A stretch of DNA of 36,382 bases from Micromonospora tarensis (lineage in GTDB: Bacteria > Actinomycetota > Actinomycetes > Mycobacteriales > Micromonosporaceae), in contig NZ_JAEVHL010000039.1 of the NCBI RefSeq assembly GCF_016803395.1, positions 1-36,382 of the forward strand. Reading direction: 5' to 3'. Below, in pieces: positions 19,372 to 26,379 of the stretch. Position 1 is the first letter of the stretch. Each line of letters begins with the position of its first letter. The notes beneath the pieces were generated by a model. That model saw nothing but the letters and a program-made list of their open reading frames with translations. It made no database searches and was not told the DNA's origin. Made by a program: the position numbers and the translations under genes.

Positions 19372-19429
19372 TCGTGGAAGTGGTCGTCGTCGATCACGGC
19401 TTGTGGTGACGACAACTTCATGATCAACC
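19366..19429. repeat. Long imperfect inverted repeat overlapping the end of the DUF1707 gene
   Basis: The left arm at 19366-19388 and the right arm at 19408-19429 pair along most of their length; GGTTGATC/GATCAACC is the outer perfect part, with a 19-nt loop. The gene's TGA stop (19369-19371) lies in the left arm. The right arm, read in reverse complement, begins GGTTGATCATGAAGTTGTCG, a wording I recall as frequent between genes of Micromonosporaceae; this could be a dispersed REP-like element. It may also serve as the terminator. Confidence 0.6.
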
Positions 19430-19469
19430 GGGATCTCCGGGGCTGGGCTGGCCGGGGTGGGTGGGCGGT

Positions 19470-19499
19470 TTGGCGGGCGCCTGCCGGCGGGCGTACACT
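19470..19499 (+). promoter_or_regulatory. Putative infA promoter
   Basis: TTGGCG at 19470-19475 and TACACT at 19494-19499, with 18 nt between. The predicted leader before infA is about 145 nt and contains CCCAC/GTGGG pairing (near 19530-19552). Confidence 0.55.
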
Positions 19500-19653
19500 T
19501 TCAGATCGGCGCACAGCGTCCACTCCGGCATGCCCACCCTGCGCTTCGGTGGGAGCCGGAGCCGCGGCTGGCGCGGGCTTCTGACACTGCTCAGATGTCC
19601 GTGTAAGACGTTGTGGGCCGCCCGGAGCAATCGACGTCAGGACAGCGGAGGAC

Positions 19654-19875
19654 ATGCCGAAAAAAGACGGAGCCATTGAGATCGAGGGTCGGGTCATCGA
19701 GCCCCTGCCCAACGCCATGTTCCGGGTGGAACTCGCGAACGGTCACAAGGTGTTGGCTCACATCAGCGGCAAGATGCGGCAGCACTACATCCGCATTCTT
19801 CCGGAGGACCGGGTCGTCGTCGAACTCTCGCCGTACGACCTGACCCGCGGGCGCATCGTCTACCGCTACAAGTAG
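19654..19875 (+). CDS. infA: Translation initiation factor IF-1
   Basis: IF-1 occupies the A site of the 30S subunit during initiation and helps IF-2 and IF-3. The product of 73 residues is the standard S1-like OB-fold: [20 protein letters not shown], then [20 protein letters not shown] and the RGRIVYRYK end. ATG with GGAGG 3-8 nt upstream. First gene of the alpha cluster, with its own promoter; rpmJ follows after 89 nt. Confidence 0.97.
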   Translation: MPKKDGAIEIEGRVIEPLPNAMFRVELANGHKVLAHISGKMRQHYIRILPEDRVVVELSPYDLTRGRIVYRYK

Positions 19876-19964
19876 TCCTGACGACGGCCGGGAAGTCCCG
19901 TGTCCGTCTTCGACGTCCGGTGTCGCGTATCGCGTCCCCGGGCCAGATGGGAAGTAAGGCAACC

Positions 19965-20078
19965 GTGAAGGTCAAGCCGAGCGTCAAGAGGATCTGCAAC
20001 AAGTGCCGGGTTATCCGCCGGCACGGCCGGGTCATGGTCATCTGCAGCGACCCGCGCCACAAGCAGCGCCAGGGCTGA
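19965..20078 (+). CDS. rpmJ: 50S ribosomal protein L36, zinc-binding type (bL36)
   Basis: L36 is the smallest 50S protein, at the interface of 23S rRNA domains. The reading frame of 37 codons gives [20 protein letters not shown] and on to KQRQG. The zinc ligands C11, C14, C27 and H32 (CNKC, C and H) are visible. GTG start with AAGG about 5-9 nt upstream. It lies between infA and rpsM as is standard. A cysteine-free paralogue may exist elsewhere in the genome. Confidence 0.95.
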   Translation: MKVKPSVKRICNKCRVIRRHGRVMVICSDPRHKQRQG

Positions 20079-20139
20079 CTCAGCCCGTCCGGCCGGAGCA
20101 CGGCCGGGTGGCGTTGGTCCGGGCAGATCCCCAGCGACA

Positions 20140-20327
20140 CACACATCACACATGCTCGTCCCAGCCGCGAGCGGTACGCCAGACGTACCTCCGCGTGGCT
20201 GACCCCCGGTCGGAGGCCGGGGCCCGCTCGGGCAGCGACCGATCCCGGTCGCCGGCGCTCACGCGTCGGAAAGACGGGACGGCCGGTAGCGGGGTGGGAC
20301 GGGTCCACACCTCCGCCACACATCACA
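20140..20327 (+). promoter_or_regulatory. Leader region of rpsM with repeated CACACATCACA and a hairpin
   Basis: The 265-nt gap between rpmJ and rpsM contains two identical 11-nt sequences, CACACATCACA, at 20140-20150 and 20317-20327, the second ending just before the AAGGAG ribosome binding site. CCCCGGTC (20204-20211) pairs with GGCCGGGG (20215-20222). No clear promoter is seen. The unusually AC-rich repeats in a GC-rich gap suggest a leader function, which is untested. Confidence 0.35.
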
Positions 20328-20343
20328 AGGAGTACGCCCGCAC

Positions 20344-20724
20344 ATGGCACGTCTAGTCGGCGTGGATCTCCCCCGCGAGAAGCGGATGGAGATCGCGCTC
20401 ACCTACATCTTCGGGGTCGGTCGCACCCGCGCCCTGGAGACGCTCGCCGCCACCGGCATCTCGCCGGACAAGCGCGCTCGGGACCTCACGGACGAGGAGC
20501 TCGTGCAGCTCCGCGACCACATCGAGGGCAACTACAAGGTTGAAGGCGACCTGCGCCGCGAGGTCGCCGCTGACATCCGCCGCAAGGTTGAGATCGGCTG
20601 CTACGCCGGCATCCGGCACCGCCGGGGCCTGCCCGTGCGTGGCCAGCGGACCAAGACCAACGCGCGGACCCGCAAGGGCCCGAAGCGGACCGTCGCCGGC
20701 AAGAAGAAGCCCGGCAAGAAGTAG
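20344..20724 (+). CDS. rpsM: 30S ribosomal protein S13 (uS13)
   Basis: S13 lies in the 30S head, bridges to L5 and contacts P-site tRNA. The product of 126 residues has [19 protein letters not shown], the H2TH-type helices and the [20 protein letters not shown] signature with the basic tail. ATG start with AAGGAG about 12-17 nt upstream. Its 265-nt leader has repeats of unknown role. Confidence 0.97.
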   Translation: MARLVGVDLPREKRMEIALTYIFGVGRTRALETLAATGISPDKRARDLTDEELVQLRDHIEGNYKVEGDLRREVAADIRRKVEIGCYAGIRHRRGLPVRGQRTKTNARTRKGPKRTVAGKKKPGKK

Positions 20725-20813
20725 ATTTTGACCGGAATTCGGGTCGATGTCGGGTCTGGGAAGACCGGACCCCGCGGCCCGATCCGGAAAGTCAACTAGG
20801 AGCGCACAGACTT

Positions 20814-21221
20814 ATGCCACCGAAGGCTCGTGCCGGAGCCGCTGTCAAGAAGGTCCGGCGCAAGGAACGCAAGAACGTCGCCCACGGGCAGGCGCACATC
20901 AAGAGCACGTTCAACAACACCATCGTGTCCATCACGGACCCGACCGGTGCGGTCATCTCCTGGGCCTCCGCTGGCCAGGTGGGCTTCAAGGGCTCCCGCA
21001 AGTCGACTCCGTTCGCCGCGCAGCTGGCCGCCGAGGCCGCCGCGCGTCGCGCCATGGAGCACGGCATGCGCAAGGTCGACGTGTTTGTCAAGGGCCCCGG
21101 CTCCGGCCGGGAGACCGCTATCCGTTCGCTGCAGGCCGTCGGGCTGGAGGTCGGCCAGATCGCCGACGTCACCCCGCAGCCGCACAACGGATGCCGTCCG
21201 CCTAAGCGTCGTCGGGTCTGA
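20814..21221 (+). CDS. rpsK: 30S ribosomal protein S11 (uS11)
   Basis: S11 forms the platform and contacts mRNA upstream of the start codon. The product of 135 residues has [20 protein letters not shown] and the C-terminal signature [19 protein letters not shown] start with AGGAG about 11 nt upstream (TAGGAG at 20797-20802). It precedes rpsD by 13 nt. Confidence 0.97.
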   Translation: MPPKARAGAAVKKVRRKERKNVAHGQAHIKSTFNNTIVSITDPTGAVISWASAGQVGFKGSRKSTPFAAQLAAEAAARRAMEHGMRKVDVFVKGPGSGRETAIRSLQAVGLEVGQIADVTPQPHNGCRPPKRRRV

Positions 21222-21234
21222 GAGGTAGAGAGAG

Positions 21235-21861
21235 ATGGCTCGTTACACCGGTGCTGACTGCCGCCGTTGCCGGCGGGAGAAGATGAAGCTGTTCCTCAAG
21301 GGCAGCAAGTGCGATGGTCCGAAGTGCCCGTTCGAGTCCCGGCCGTTCCCGCCCGGGCAGCACGGCCGCGGCCGCACCAAGGAGACGGAGTACCTGCTCC
21401 AGCTCCGCGAGAAGCAGAAGGCCCGTCGGGTCTACGGCGTGCTGGAGAAGCAGTTCCGCGGTTACTACGAGGAAGCCGTCGGCAAGCAGGCCAAGACCGG
21501 TGAGGTCCTCCTCCAGATCCTCGAGTCGCGGCTGGACAACGTCGTTTACCGGGCCGGCTACGCCCACTCGCGGGACATGGCCCGCCAGTTGGTCAAGCAC
21601 GGTCACTTCACGGTGAACGGCAAGAAGGTCGACATCCCGTCGTACCGCGTCAAGGAGCACGACATCATCGAGGTTCGGGGCAAGAGCAAGGAGCTCACCC
21701 CGTTCGTCGTCGCGCAGGCCCAGGCGGGTTCGCGGGCGGTTCCGGCGTGGCTTGAGGCCATCCCGAGCCAGATGAAGGTGCTCGTGCACTCCCTCCCGGC
21801 CCGGCAGGTCATCGACACGCAGGTCCAGGAGCAGCTGATCGTCGAGCTCTACTCCAAGTAG
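21235..21861 (+). CDS. rpsD: 30S ribosomal protein S4, zinc-binding type (uS4)
   Basis: S4 nucleates assembly at the five-way junction of 16S rRNA and is an autogenous regulator of the alpha operon in E. coli and Bacillus. The product of 208 residues has the N-terminal cysteines (C9, C12, C26, C31) of the zinc-binding form, and the S4 RNA-binding domain LESRLDNVVYRAGYAHSRDM. ATG start with GAGGTAGAGAG before it. A perfect 15-bp hairpin follows the stop, before rpoA. Confidence 0.97.
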   Translation: MARYTGADCRRCRREKMKLFLKGSKCDGPKCPFESRPFPPGQHGRGRTKETEYLLQLREKQKARRVYGVLEKQFRGYYEEAVGKQAKTGEVLLQILESRLDNVVYRAGYAHSRDMARQLVKHGHFTVNGKKVDIPSYRVKEHDIIEVRGKSKELTPFVVAQAQAGSRAVPAWLEAIPSQMKVLVHSLPARQVIDTQVQEQLIVELYSK

Positions 21862-21871
21862 TCCGAGCTCG

Positions 21872-21905
21872 TCCGGTGGCCCGCCCCTCGGGGCGGGCCA
21901 CCGGA
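21872..21905 (+). terminator. Perfect 15-bp hairpin between rpsD and rpoA
   Basis: TCCGGTGGCCCGCCC (21872-21886), loop CTCG, GGGCGGGCCACCGGA (21891-21905). Only a short T-containing stretch (GGTTTGTG) follows. It is the most stable structure of the alpha cluster and probably lowers rpoA expression relative to ribosomal proteins, or is a processing site. Confidence 0.7.
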
Positions 21906-21960
21906 ACGGTTTGTGTCGTGGGCGTCAAATAGCGGGCGTCCCCGGAAGAGAAGAGAAAAG

Positions 21961-22983
21961 ATGCTCATCAGCCAGCGACCCTCCCTCTCTGAGGAGTCGA
22001 TCAACGAGACCCGGTCGCGGTTCGCCATCGAGCCGCTGGAGCCGGGCTTCGGCTACACCCTGGGCAACTCGCTGCGGCGTACGCTGCTGTCGTCGATCCC
22101 GGGCGCGGCCGTCACCTCGATCAAGATCGACGGTGTGCTGCACGAGTTCACCACGATCCCCGGTGTCAAGGAGGACGTGGTCGAGCTCGTCATGAACATC
22201 AAGGAGCTGTGCGTCAGCTCCGAGCACGACGAGCCGGTCAGCATGTACCTACGCAAGCAGGGCCCGGGCGACGTGACCGCGGGCGACATCCAGCCCCCGG
22301 CCGGCGTCTCGGTGCACAACCCGGATCTCAAGCTCGCCACCCTGAACGGCAAGGGCCGGCTCGACATGGAGCTGACCGTCGAGCGGGGCCGGGGCTACGT
22401 GACGGCGGCGCAGAACAAGCAGTCCGGCGCCGAGATCGGCCGGATCCCGGTCGACTCGATCTACTCGCCGGTGCTGAAGGTGACCTACCGCGTCGAGGCG
22501 ACCCGTGTCGAGCAGCGCACCGACTTCGACCGGCTGATCATCGACGTCGAGACCAAGCCGTCGATGGGCCCGCGTACCGCGCTGGCCTCCGCCGGTTCGA
22601 CGCTTGTGGAGCTGTTCGGGCTGGCCCGGGAGCTGGACGAGACCGCCGAGGGCATCGACATCGGGCCGTCCCCGCAGGACGCCCAGCTGGCCGCGGACCT
22701 CGCCCTGCCGATCGAGGAGCTGGACCTCACCGTTCGCTCCTACAACTGCCTCAAGCGCGAGGGCATCAACTCCGTTGGTGAGCTCATCGGGCGTACCGAG
22801 GCCGACCTCCTCGACATTCGCAACTTCGGTCAGAAGTCGATCGACGAGGTCAAGATGAAGCTCGCCGGGATGGGTCTCGGGCTGAAGGACTCGGCTCCGA
22901 ACTTCGACCCGGCGCACGTCGTGGACACCTTCGGCGAGGCCGACTACGACACCGACGACTACCGCGAGACCGAGCAGCTCTAG
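21961..22983 (+). CDS. rpoA: DNA-directed RNA polymerase subunit alpha
   Basis: Alpha dimerises to start assembly of RNA polymerase, and its C-terminal domain binds UP elements and activators. The product of 340 residues has the N-terminal assembly domain ([19 protein letters not shown]), the linker, and the C-terminal domain with [20 protein letters not shown] and [14 protein letters not shown]. The ATG at 21961 gives the family start [12 protein letters not shown]; an upstream in-frame start at 21913 is rejected. The ribosome binding site is a weak purine run (GAAGAGAAGAGAAAAG). Confidence 0.97.
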   Translation: MLISQRPSLSEESINETRSRFAIEPLEPGFGYTLGNSLRRTLLSSIPGAAVTSIKIDGVLHEFTTIPGVKEDVVELVMNIKELCVSSEHDEPVSMYLRKQGPGDVTAGDIQPPAGVSVHNPDLKLATLNGKGRLDMELTVERGRGYVTAAQNKQSGAEIGRIPVDSIYSPVLKVTYRVEATRVEQRTDFDRLIIDVETKPSMGPRTALASAGSTLVELFGLARELDETAEGIDIGPSPQDAQLAADLALPIEELDLTVRSYNCLKREGINSVGELIGRTEADLLDIRNFGQKSIDEVKMKLAGMGLGLKDSAPNFDPAHVVDTFGEADYDTDDYRETEQL

Positions 22984-23017
22984 TCCGCGCTGCCGCCACA
23001 ACTGAGGAGCACCAAAA

Positions 23018-23575
23018 ATGCCCACGCCCACCAAGGGCCCCCGCCTCGGCGGCAGCCCCTCGCACGAGCGGCTGATGCTGGCCAACCTGGCCACTGCGCT
23101 GTTCCAGCACGGCAAGATCCAGACCACCGAGACGAAGGCTCGGCGGCTGCGTCCGCTGGCCGAGCAGCTCATCACCAAGGCCAAGCGCGGTGACCTCGCC
23201 TCGCGTCGGCGGGTGCTGGGTGTCGTCAAGGACAAGGACGTCGTGTACGCCCTGTTCGACCAGATCGCGCCCCGGTACTCCAACCGCCCCGGCGGTTACA
23301 CCCGGATCGTGAAGACCGGTCCGCGCAAGGGTGACAACGCGCCGATGGCCATCATCGAGCTGGTCGAGGAGCTTCAGGTCGCCGAGCCGAAGGCGAACAA
23401 GAAGACCGCCGCCCGCAAGGCCGCGCAGCAGGACAAGGTCGAGGCGCTCGCCCCGGCCGAGGACGCCCCGCAGTCGGCCCCGGCCGACCAGGACTCCGAG
23501 CCGCCGGTGTCGGCGTCCGGTGACACCGACGCCGCTCGCGAGGACAGCGACGAGGCCACCGAGAACAAGGCCTGA
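23018..23575 (+). CDS. rplQ: 50S ribosomal protein L17 (bL17) with acidic tail
   Basis: L17 lies near the tunnel exit. The product of 185 residues has the core [20 protein letters not shown] and [20 protein letters not shown] in the first 125 residues. About 60 further residues rich in Ala, Glu, Asp and Pro follow, as in other actinobacterial L17 and probably disordered. ATG with GAGGAG about 7 nt upstream. It follows rpoA by 34 nt. Confidence 0.97.
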   Translation: MPTPTKGPRLGGSPSHERLMLANLATALFQHGKIQTTETKARRLRPLAEQLITKAKRGDLASRRRVLGVVKDKDVVYALFDQIAPRYSNRPGGYTRIVKTGPRKGDNAPMAIIELVEELQVAEPKANKKTAARKAAQQDKVEALAPAEDAPQSAPADQDSEPPVSASGDTDAAREDSDEATENKA

Positions 23576-23591
23576 TCAAGGGCAACGTCGC

Positions 23592-23616
23592 CCCGGCACC
23601 CCATCGGGGTGTCGGG
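23592..23616 (+). terminator. Hairpin between rplQ and truA
   Basis: CCCGGCACCCC (23592-23602), loop ATC, GGGGTGTCGGG (23606-23616), with one G-U pair. It lies 16 nt after the rplQ stop and directly before the AGGAGG of truA. It may attenuate truA relative to rplQ. Confidence 0.5.
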
Positions 23617-23641
23617 CCCGACCCGTAACAGGAGGTACGAG

Positions 23642-24472
23642 GTGGACGAGCGGATCCGGCTACGGCTGGACGTCTCGTACGACGGCACCGGTTTCTCCGG
23701 CTGGGCCGCCCAGCCGACCCGGCGCACCGTCGCGGGGGTGCTCGTCGAGACCCTGGACCTGGTCCTCGGCGCCGGTACGGCGACCGGGCTGACGGTGGCC
23801 GGCCGGACGGACGCCGGGGTGCACGCCACCGGGCAGGTGTGCCACCTGGATCTGCCCGTCGACGTCTGGCGGCAGCACGAGGGACGTCTGCTGCGTCGGC
23901 TGGCCCGGCTGCTCCCCACCGACGTGCGGGTACGGGCGATGACCGAGGTGCCGGCCGACTTCGACGCCCGGTTCTCGGCCACCTTCCGGCGCTACGAGTA
24001 CCGGGTCACCGACGCGCCCTTCGGTGCCGAGCCGCTGCGCCGTCACGAGGTGCTGGCCTGGCCGAAGCCGCTGGACCTGGCCGCGCTGAACGCCGCCGCG
24101 GCCGGCCTGGTGGGGGAGCACGACTTCGCCGCGTACTGCCGGCGCAAGGAGAACGCCACCACGCTGCGCGAGGTGACCCGGCTGGACTGGCGCCGCGACC
24201 CGGACGGCATCCTGGTCGCGACAGTGCAGGCCGACGCGTTCTGCCAGGCGATGGTGCGCAGCCTGGTGGGGGCGATGCTGGTGGCCGGGGACGGCCGTCG
24301 TCCGGTCGAGTGGCCGGGCAGCCTGCTCGTCCATCGGGAGCGGTCCAGCGAGGTGACGGTGGCCCCGGCGCATGGGTTGACCCTGGTCGCCGTCGGCTAC
24401 CCGGCCGATCCGGCCGAGTACGCCCGTCGCGCGGATCTCACCCGTCGGCTCCGGGTTCCGGTCGAGGGCTGA
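23642..24472 (+). CDS. truA: tRNA pseudouridine synthase A
   Basis: TruA makes pseudouridine at positions 38-40 in the anticodon arm of many tRNAs. The product of 276 residues begins MDERIRLRLDVSYDGTGFSG and contains the catalytic aspartate D57 in GRTDAGVHA. RYEYRV and the C-terminal FCQAMVRSLVGAML are also typical. GTG start at 23642, 6 nt after GGAGG. It is the last gene of the translation cluster; the next gene is convergent with only 10 nt between stops. Confidence 0.96.
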   Translation: MDERIRLRLDVSYDGTGFSGWAAQPTRRTVAGVLVETLDLVLGAGTATGLTVAGRTDAGVHATGQVCHLDLPVDVWRQHEGRLLRRLARLLPTDVRVRAMTEVPADFDARFSATFRRYEYRVTDAPFGAEPLRRHEVLAWPKPLDLAALNAAAAGLVGEHDFAAYCRRKENATTLREVTRLDWRRDPDGILVATVQADAFCQAMVRSLVGAMLVAGDGRRPVEWPGSLLVHRERSSEVTVAPAHGLTLVAVGYPADPAEYARRADLTRRLRVPVEG

Positions 24473-24482
24473 CCGTCGGCGA

Positions 24483-25652
24483 TCAGTCGCCCGGCAACTC
24501 CCGGTCGCCGGTGCTGCCGCCCTGGGAGGCGGTGCTGCCGCTCGGTGCCGCCGTCGGCTGGGCGGCGGTGCCACCGTCGGCGCGCTGTTGCAGCACGCCC
24601 CGGCTGAGGTGCAGCTCGATCATGTCGAACAGGATCTCGCGAACCTTGGCGTCGCCCGCCTTGACCGTCGCACCGTCCTTGCGAACCACAAGCGCGTACG
24701 CCAGGTAGTGGCCCCGCACCTGCCAGCCGACCCGGGCCGGGGCGGTGGTCAACACCTCGGTGCCGTCGCCGTCGTTCCCGGTCAGGCCACGGAAGCGGCC
24801 CTGCCGCTCGTCGAGCACCTGACGGAGCCGGTCCCTGGCTCGTTCCGCGCTGACCTTGTCGGTGAGGTTGAACAGGCCGGCGGTGACCAGGTGCTCGCCG
24901 TCGGGCGTACTCAGGGTGGCCCGGACGGCCTGGTTGCAGCCGAGTCGGACCAGCAGGTCGGCGACCTCGTCGGTGGCGGCGACGGCGCAGCTACCGCTGG
25001 ACTGGGTCTTGAGTACCCGGTAGCTCGGCTGACCGTCGGTCAGCTTCAGCTCCTTGCTCGGGAAGAGTTCCTTGGCGGTGAGTGGCGCCTGGTCGGTGTC
25101 CCGCGAGTCGAGGGCCAGCCGTTCCGCCGGGGCGGACGTCGGGGCGGCGTTCGGTTGGAACGTCGGGTCGCTCTGCGGTTGTTGGCCGCGGTCGGTGAGG
25201 AGCGCGGCGGCACCCAGGCCGCAGAGGGCGAGCAACACCAGCACCGCCGCTCCGCCGACCAGCACCTGCCACAGCCGGCCGCCGCCGCGCCGACCGGTGG
25301 GCTCCACCGGCGTCGCGGAGGTGTAGATCTGGCTGCGGGGCGGCGGGGGTGGAATCTCGGCATGGGTCGGCACCGGTTCCGAGGCCTCGACCCGCGTCGG
25401 CTGCGACAGGTCGCCGCGCGTCGGCAGGGGCTGCGACAGTTCGCCGCGCGTCGGCAGGGGCTGCGACGAGGGCAGCGAGAGCTGATTCGGCCGGGGCAGC
25501 GACGGCGTGGGGAAGCGTGAGGGCGAGGGCCCGGCCGGCGGTGGCGGATTGGCGCCGGGCATCGACAGGTCGGCCCCGGACCCCGGGTACTCCTCGAAAG
25601 CGTCCTCATCGGACTCGTACCGATACACCATGTCGCCCAGAGTAGGAGTCAT
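24483..25652 (-). CDS. Pro-rich, single-span membrane protein with extracytoplasmic domain (unknown function)
   Basis: I do not recognise a family. From the N-terminus the product of 389 residues has an acidic start (MVYRYESDEDAFEEYPG), a long Pro/Ser-rich cytoplasmic segment of about 110 residues, one membrane helix (VLVGGAAVLVLLALCGLGAA) and an extracytoplasmic region of about 190 residues with two cysteines, ending in a Thr/Ala/Gly-rich tail. The Pro-rich part carries a 30-nt tandem repeat (25401-25460). The start is either the ATG at 25652 (weak AAAGGG) or the ATG at 25631, which lies 7 nt after a minus-strand TACTCT and would be leaderless. It diverges from the methyltransferase gene. 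Confidence 0.7.
   Translation of the reverse strand: MTPTLGDMVYRYESDEDAFEEYPGSGADLSMPGANPPPPAGPSPSRFPTPSLPRPNQLSLPSSQPLPTRGELSQPLPTRGDLSQPTRVEASEPVPTHAEIPPPPPRSQIYTSATPVEPTGRRGGGRLWQVLVGGAAVLVLLALCGLGAAALLTDRGQQPQSDPTFQPNAAPTSAPAERLALDSRDTDQAPLTAKELFPSKELKLTDGQPSYRVLKTQSSGSCAVAATDEVADLLVRLGCNQAVRATLSTPDGEHLVTAGLFNLTDKVSAERARDRLRQVLDERQGRFRGLTGNDGDGTEVLTTAPARVGWQVRGHYLAYALVVRKDGATVKAGDAKVREILFDMIELHLSRGVLQQRADGGTAAQPTAAPSGSTASQGGSTGDRELPGD
25401..25470. repeat. 30-nt coding tandem repeat
   Basis: Two 30-nt units (25401-25430 and 25431-25460) differ at one position and are followed by a partial third. On the minus strand they encode two copies of SQPLPTRG(E/D)L. They lie inside the Pro-rich segment and keep the reading frame. 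Confidence 0.8.
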
Positions 25653-25733
25653 TGTCCCTTTAGGGGGTAATTTCGAGGAATTGTGGTTGTGGGCCGTGCC
25701 GGGGCCGCCCCCGGCCGGTGCGAGAATTGCCGG

Positions 25734-26339
25734 GTGACCGGCGACCACTACTTCACCGCTCAGCCCACCAGCGATGCTCCGGCGCGCGAGGTGGAATTCT
25801 CCGTCGCCGACCGCGACTACCGGCTCGCCTCGGCCGGCGGGGTCTTCTCCGCCAGCCGGCTCGACCCGGGCACCGCGGTGCTCCTGCGCAAGGCCGAGCT
25901 GCCCGCCGCCGACACGAATGGCGCCCTGCTCGACCTCGGCTGCGGGTTCGGACCGATCACCTGTGTGCTGGCCGACCTCGCGCCGACGAGCACCGTCTGG
26001 GCGGTCGACGTCAACGCCCGGGCCCGCGAGCTGACCGCCGCCAACGCGGCCCGGATCGGCGCCGGCGAACGGGTCCGGGTCAGCGCGCCGGACGACGTCC
26101 CGACGGATCTCCAGTTCGCCCAGCTCTGGTCCAACCCACCCATCCGGATCGGCAAGGACGGCCTGCACGACCTGCTGCTGCGCTGGCTGCCCCGACTCGC
26201 CCCGGACGGCGTCGGTTGGTTGGTCGTCGCCCGGCACCTGGGCGGCGACTCGTTGCAGCGTTGGCTCACCGAGCAGGGCTGGCAGGTCGAGCGGTACGCC
26301 AGCCAGAAGGGTTTCCGGGTACTGCGGGTCACCCGGTAA
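25734..26339 (+). CDS. RsmC-like class I SAM-dependent methyltransferase
   Basis: The product of 201 residues resembles the C-terminal catalytic half of RsmC, which methylates G1207 of 16S rRNA at N2; the short RsmC-like forms are common in actinobacteria. The SAM-binding LLDLGCGFGPIT lies at about residues 64-75 and the catalytic SNPPIR near 131-136. GTG start at 25734, 6 nt after GAGAAT (TAGAAT-like), with no ribosome binding site, so probably leaderless. The upstream in-frame start at 25683 would add residues that do not fit the family. The substrate is inferred from the family. Confidence 0.88.
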   Translation: MTGDHYFTAQPTSDAPAREVEFSVADRDYRLASAGGVFSASRLDPGTAVLLRKAELPAADTNGALLDLGCGFGPITCVLADLAPTSTVWAVDVNARARELTAANAARIGAGERVRVSAPDDVPTDLQFAQLWSNPPIRIGKDGLHDLLLRWLPRLAPDGVGWLVVARHLGGDSLQRWLTEQGWQVERYASQKGFRVLRVTR

Positions 26340-26379
26340 TTGGATGTACCGTCCGCCCTCGCTGGGGCAGGATCCCGGC

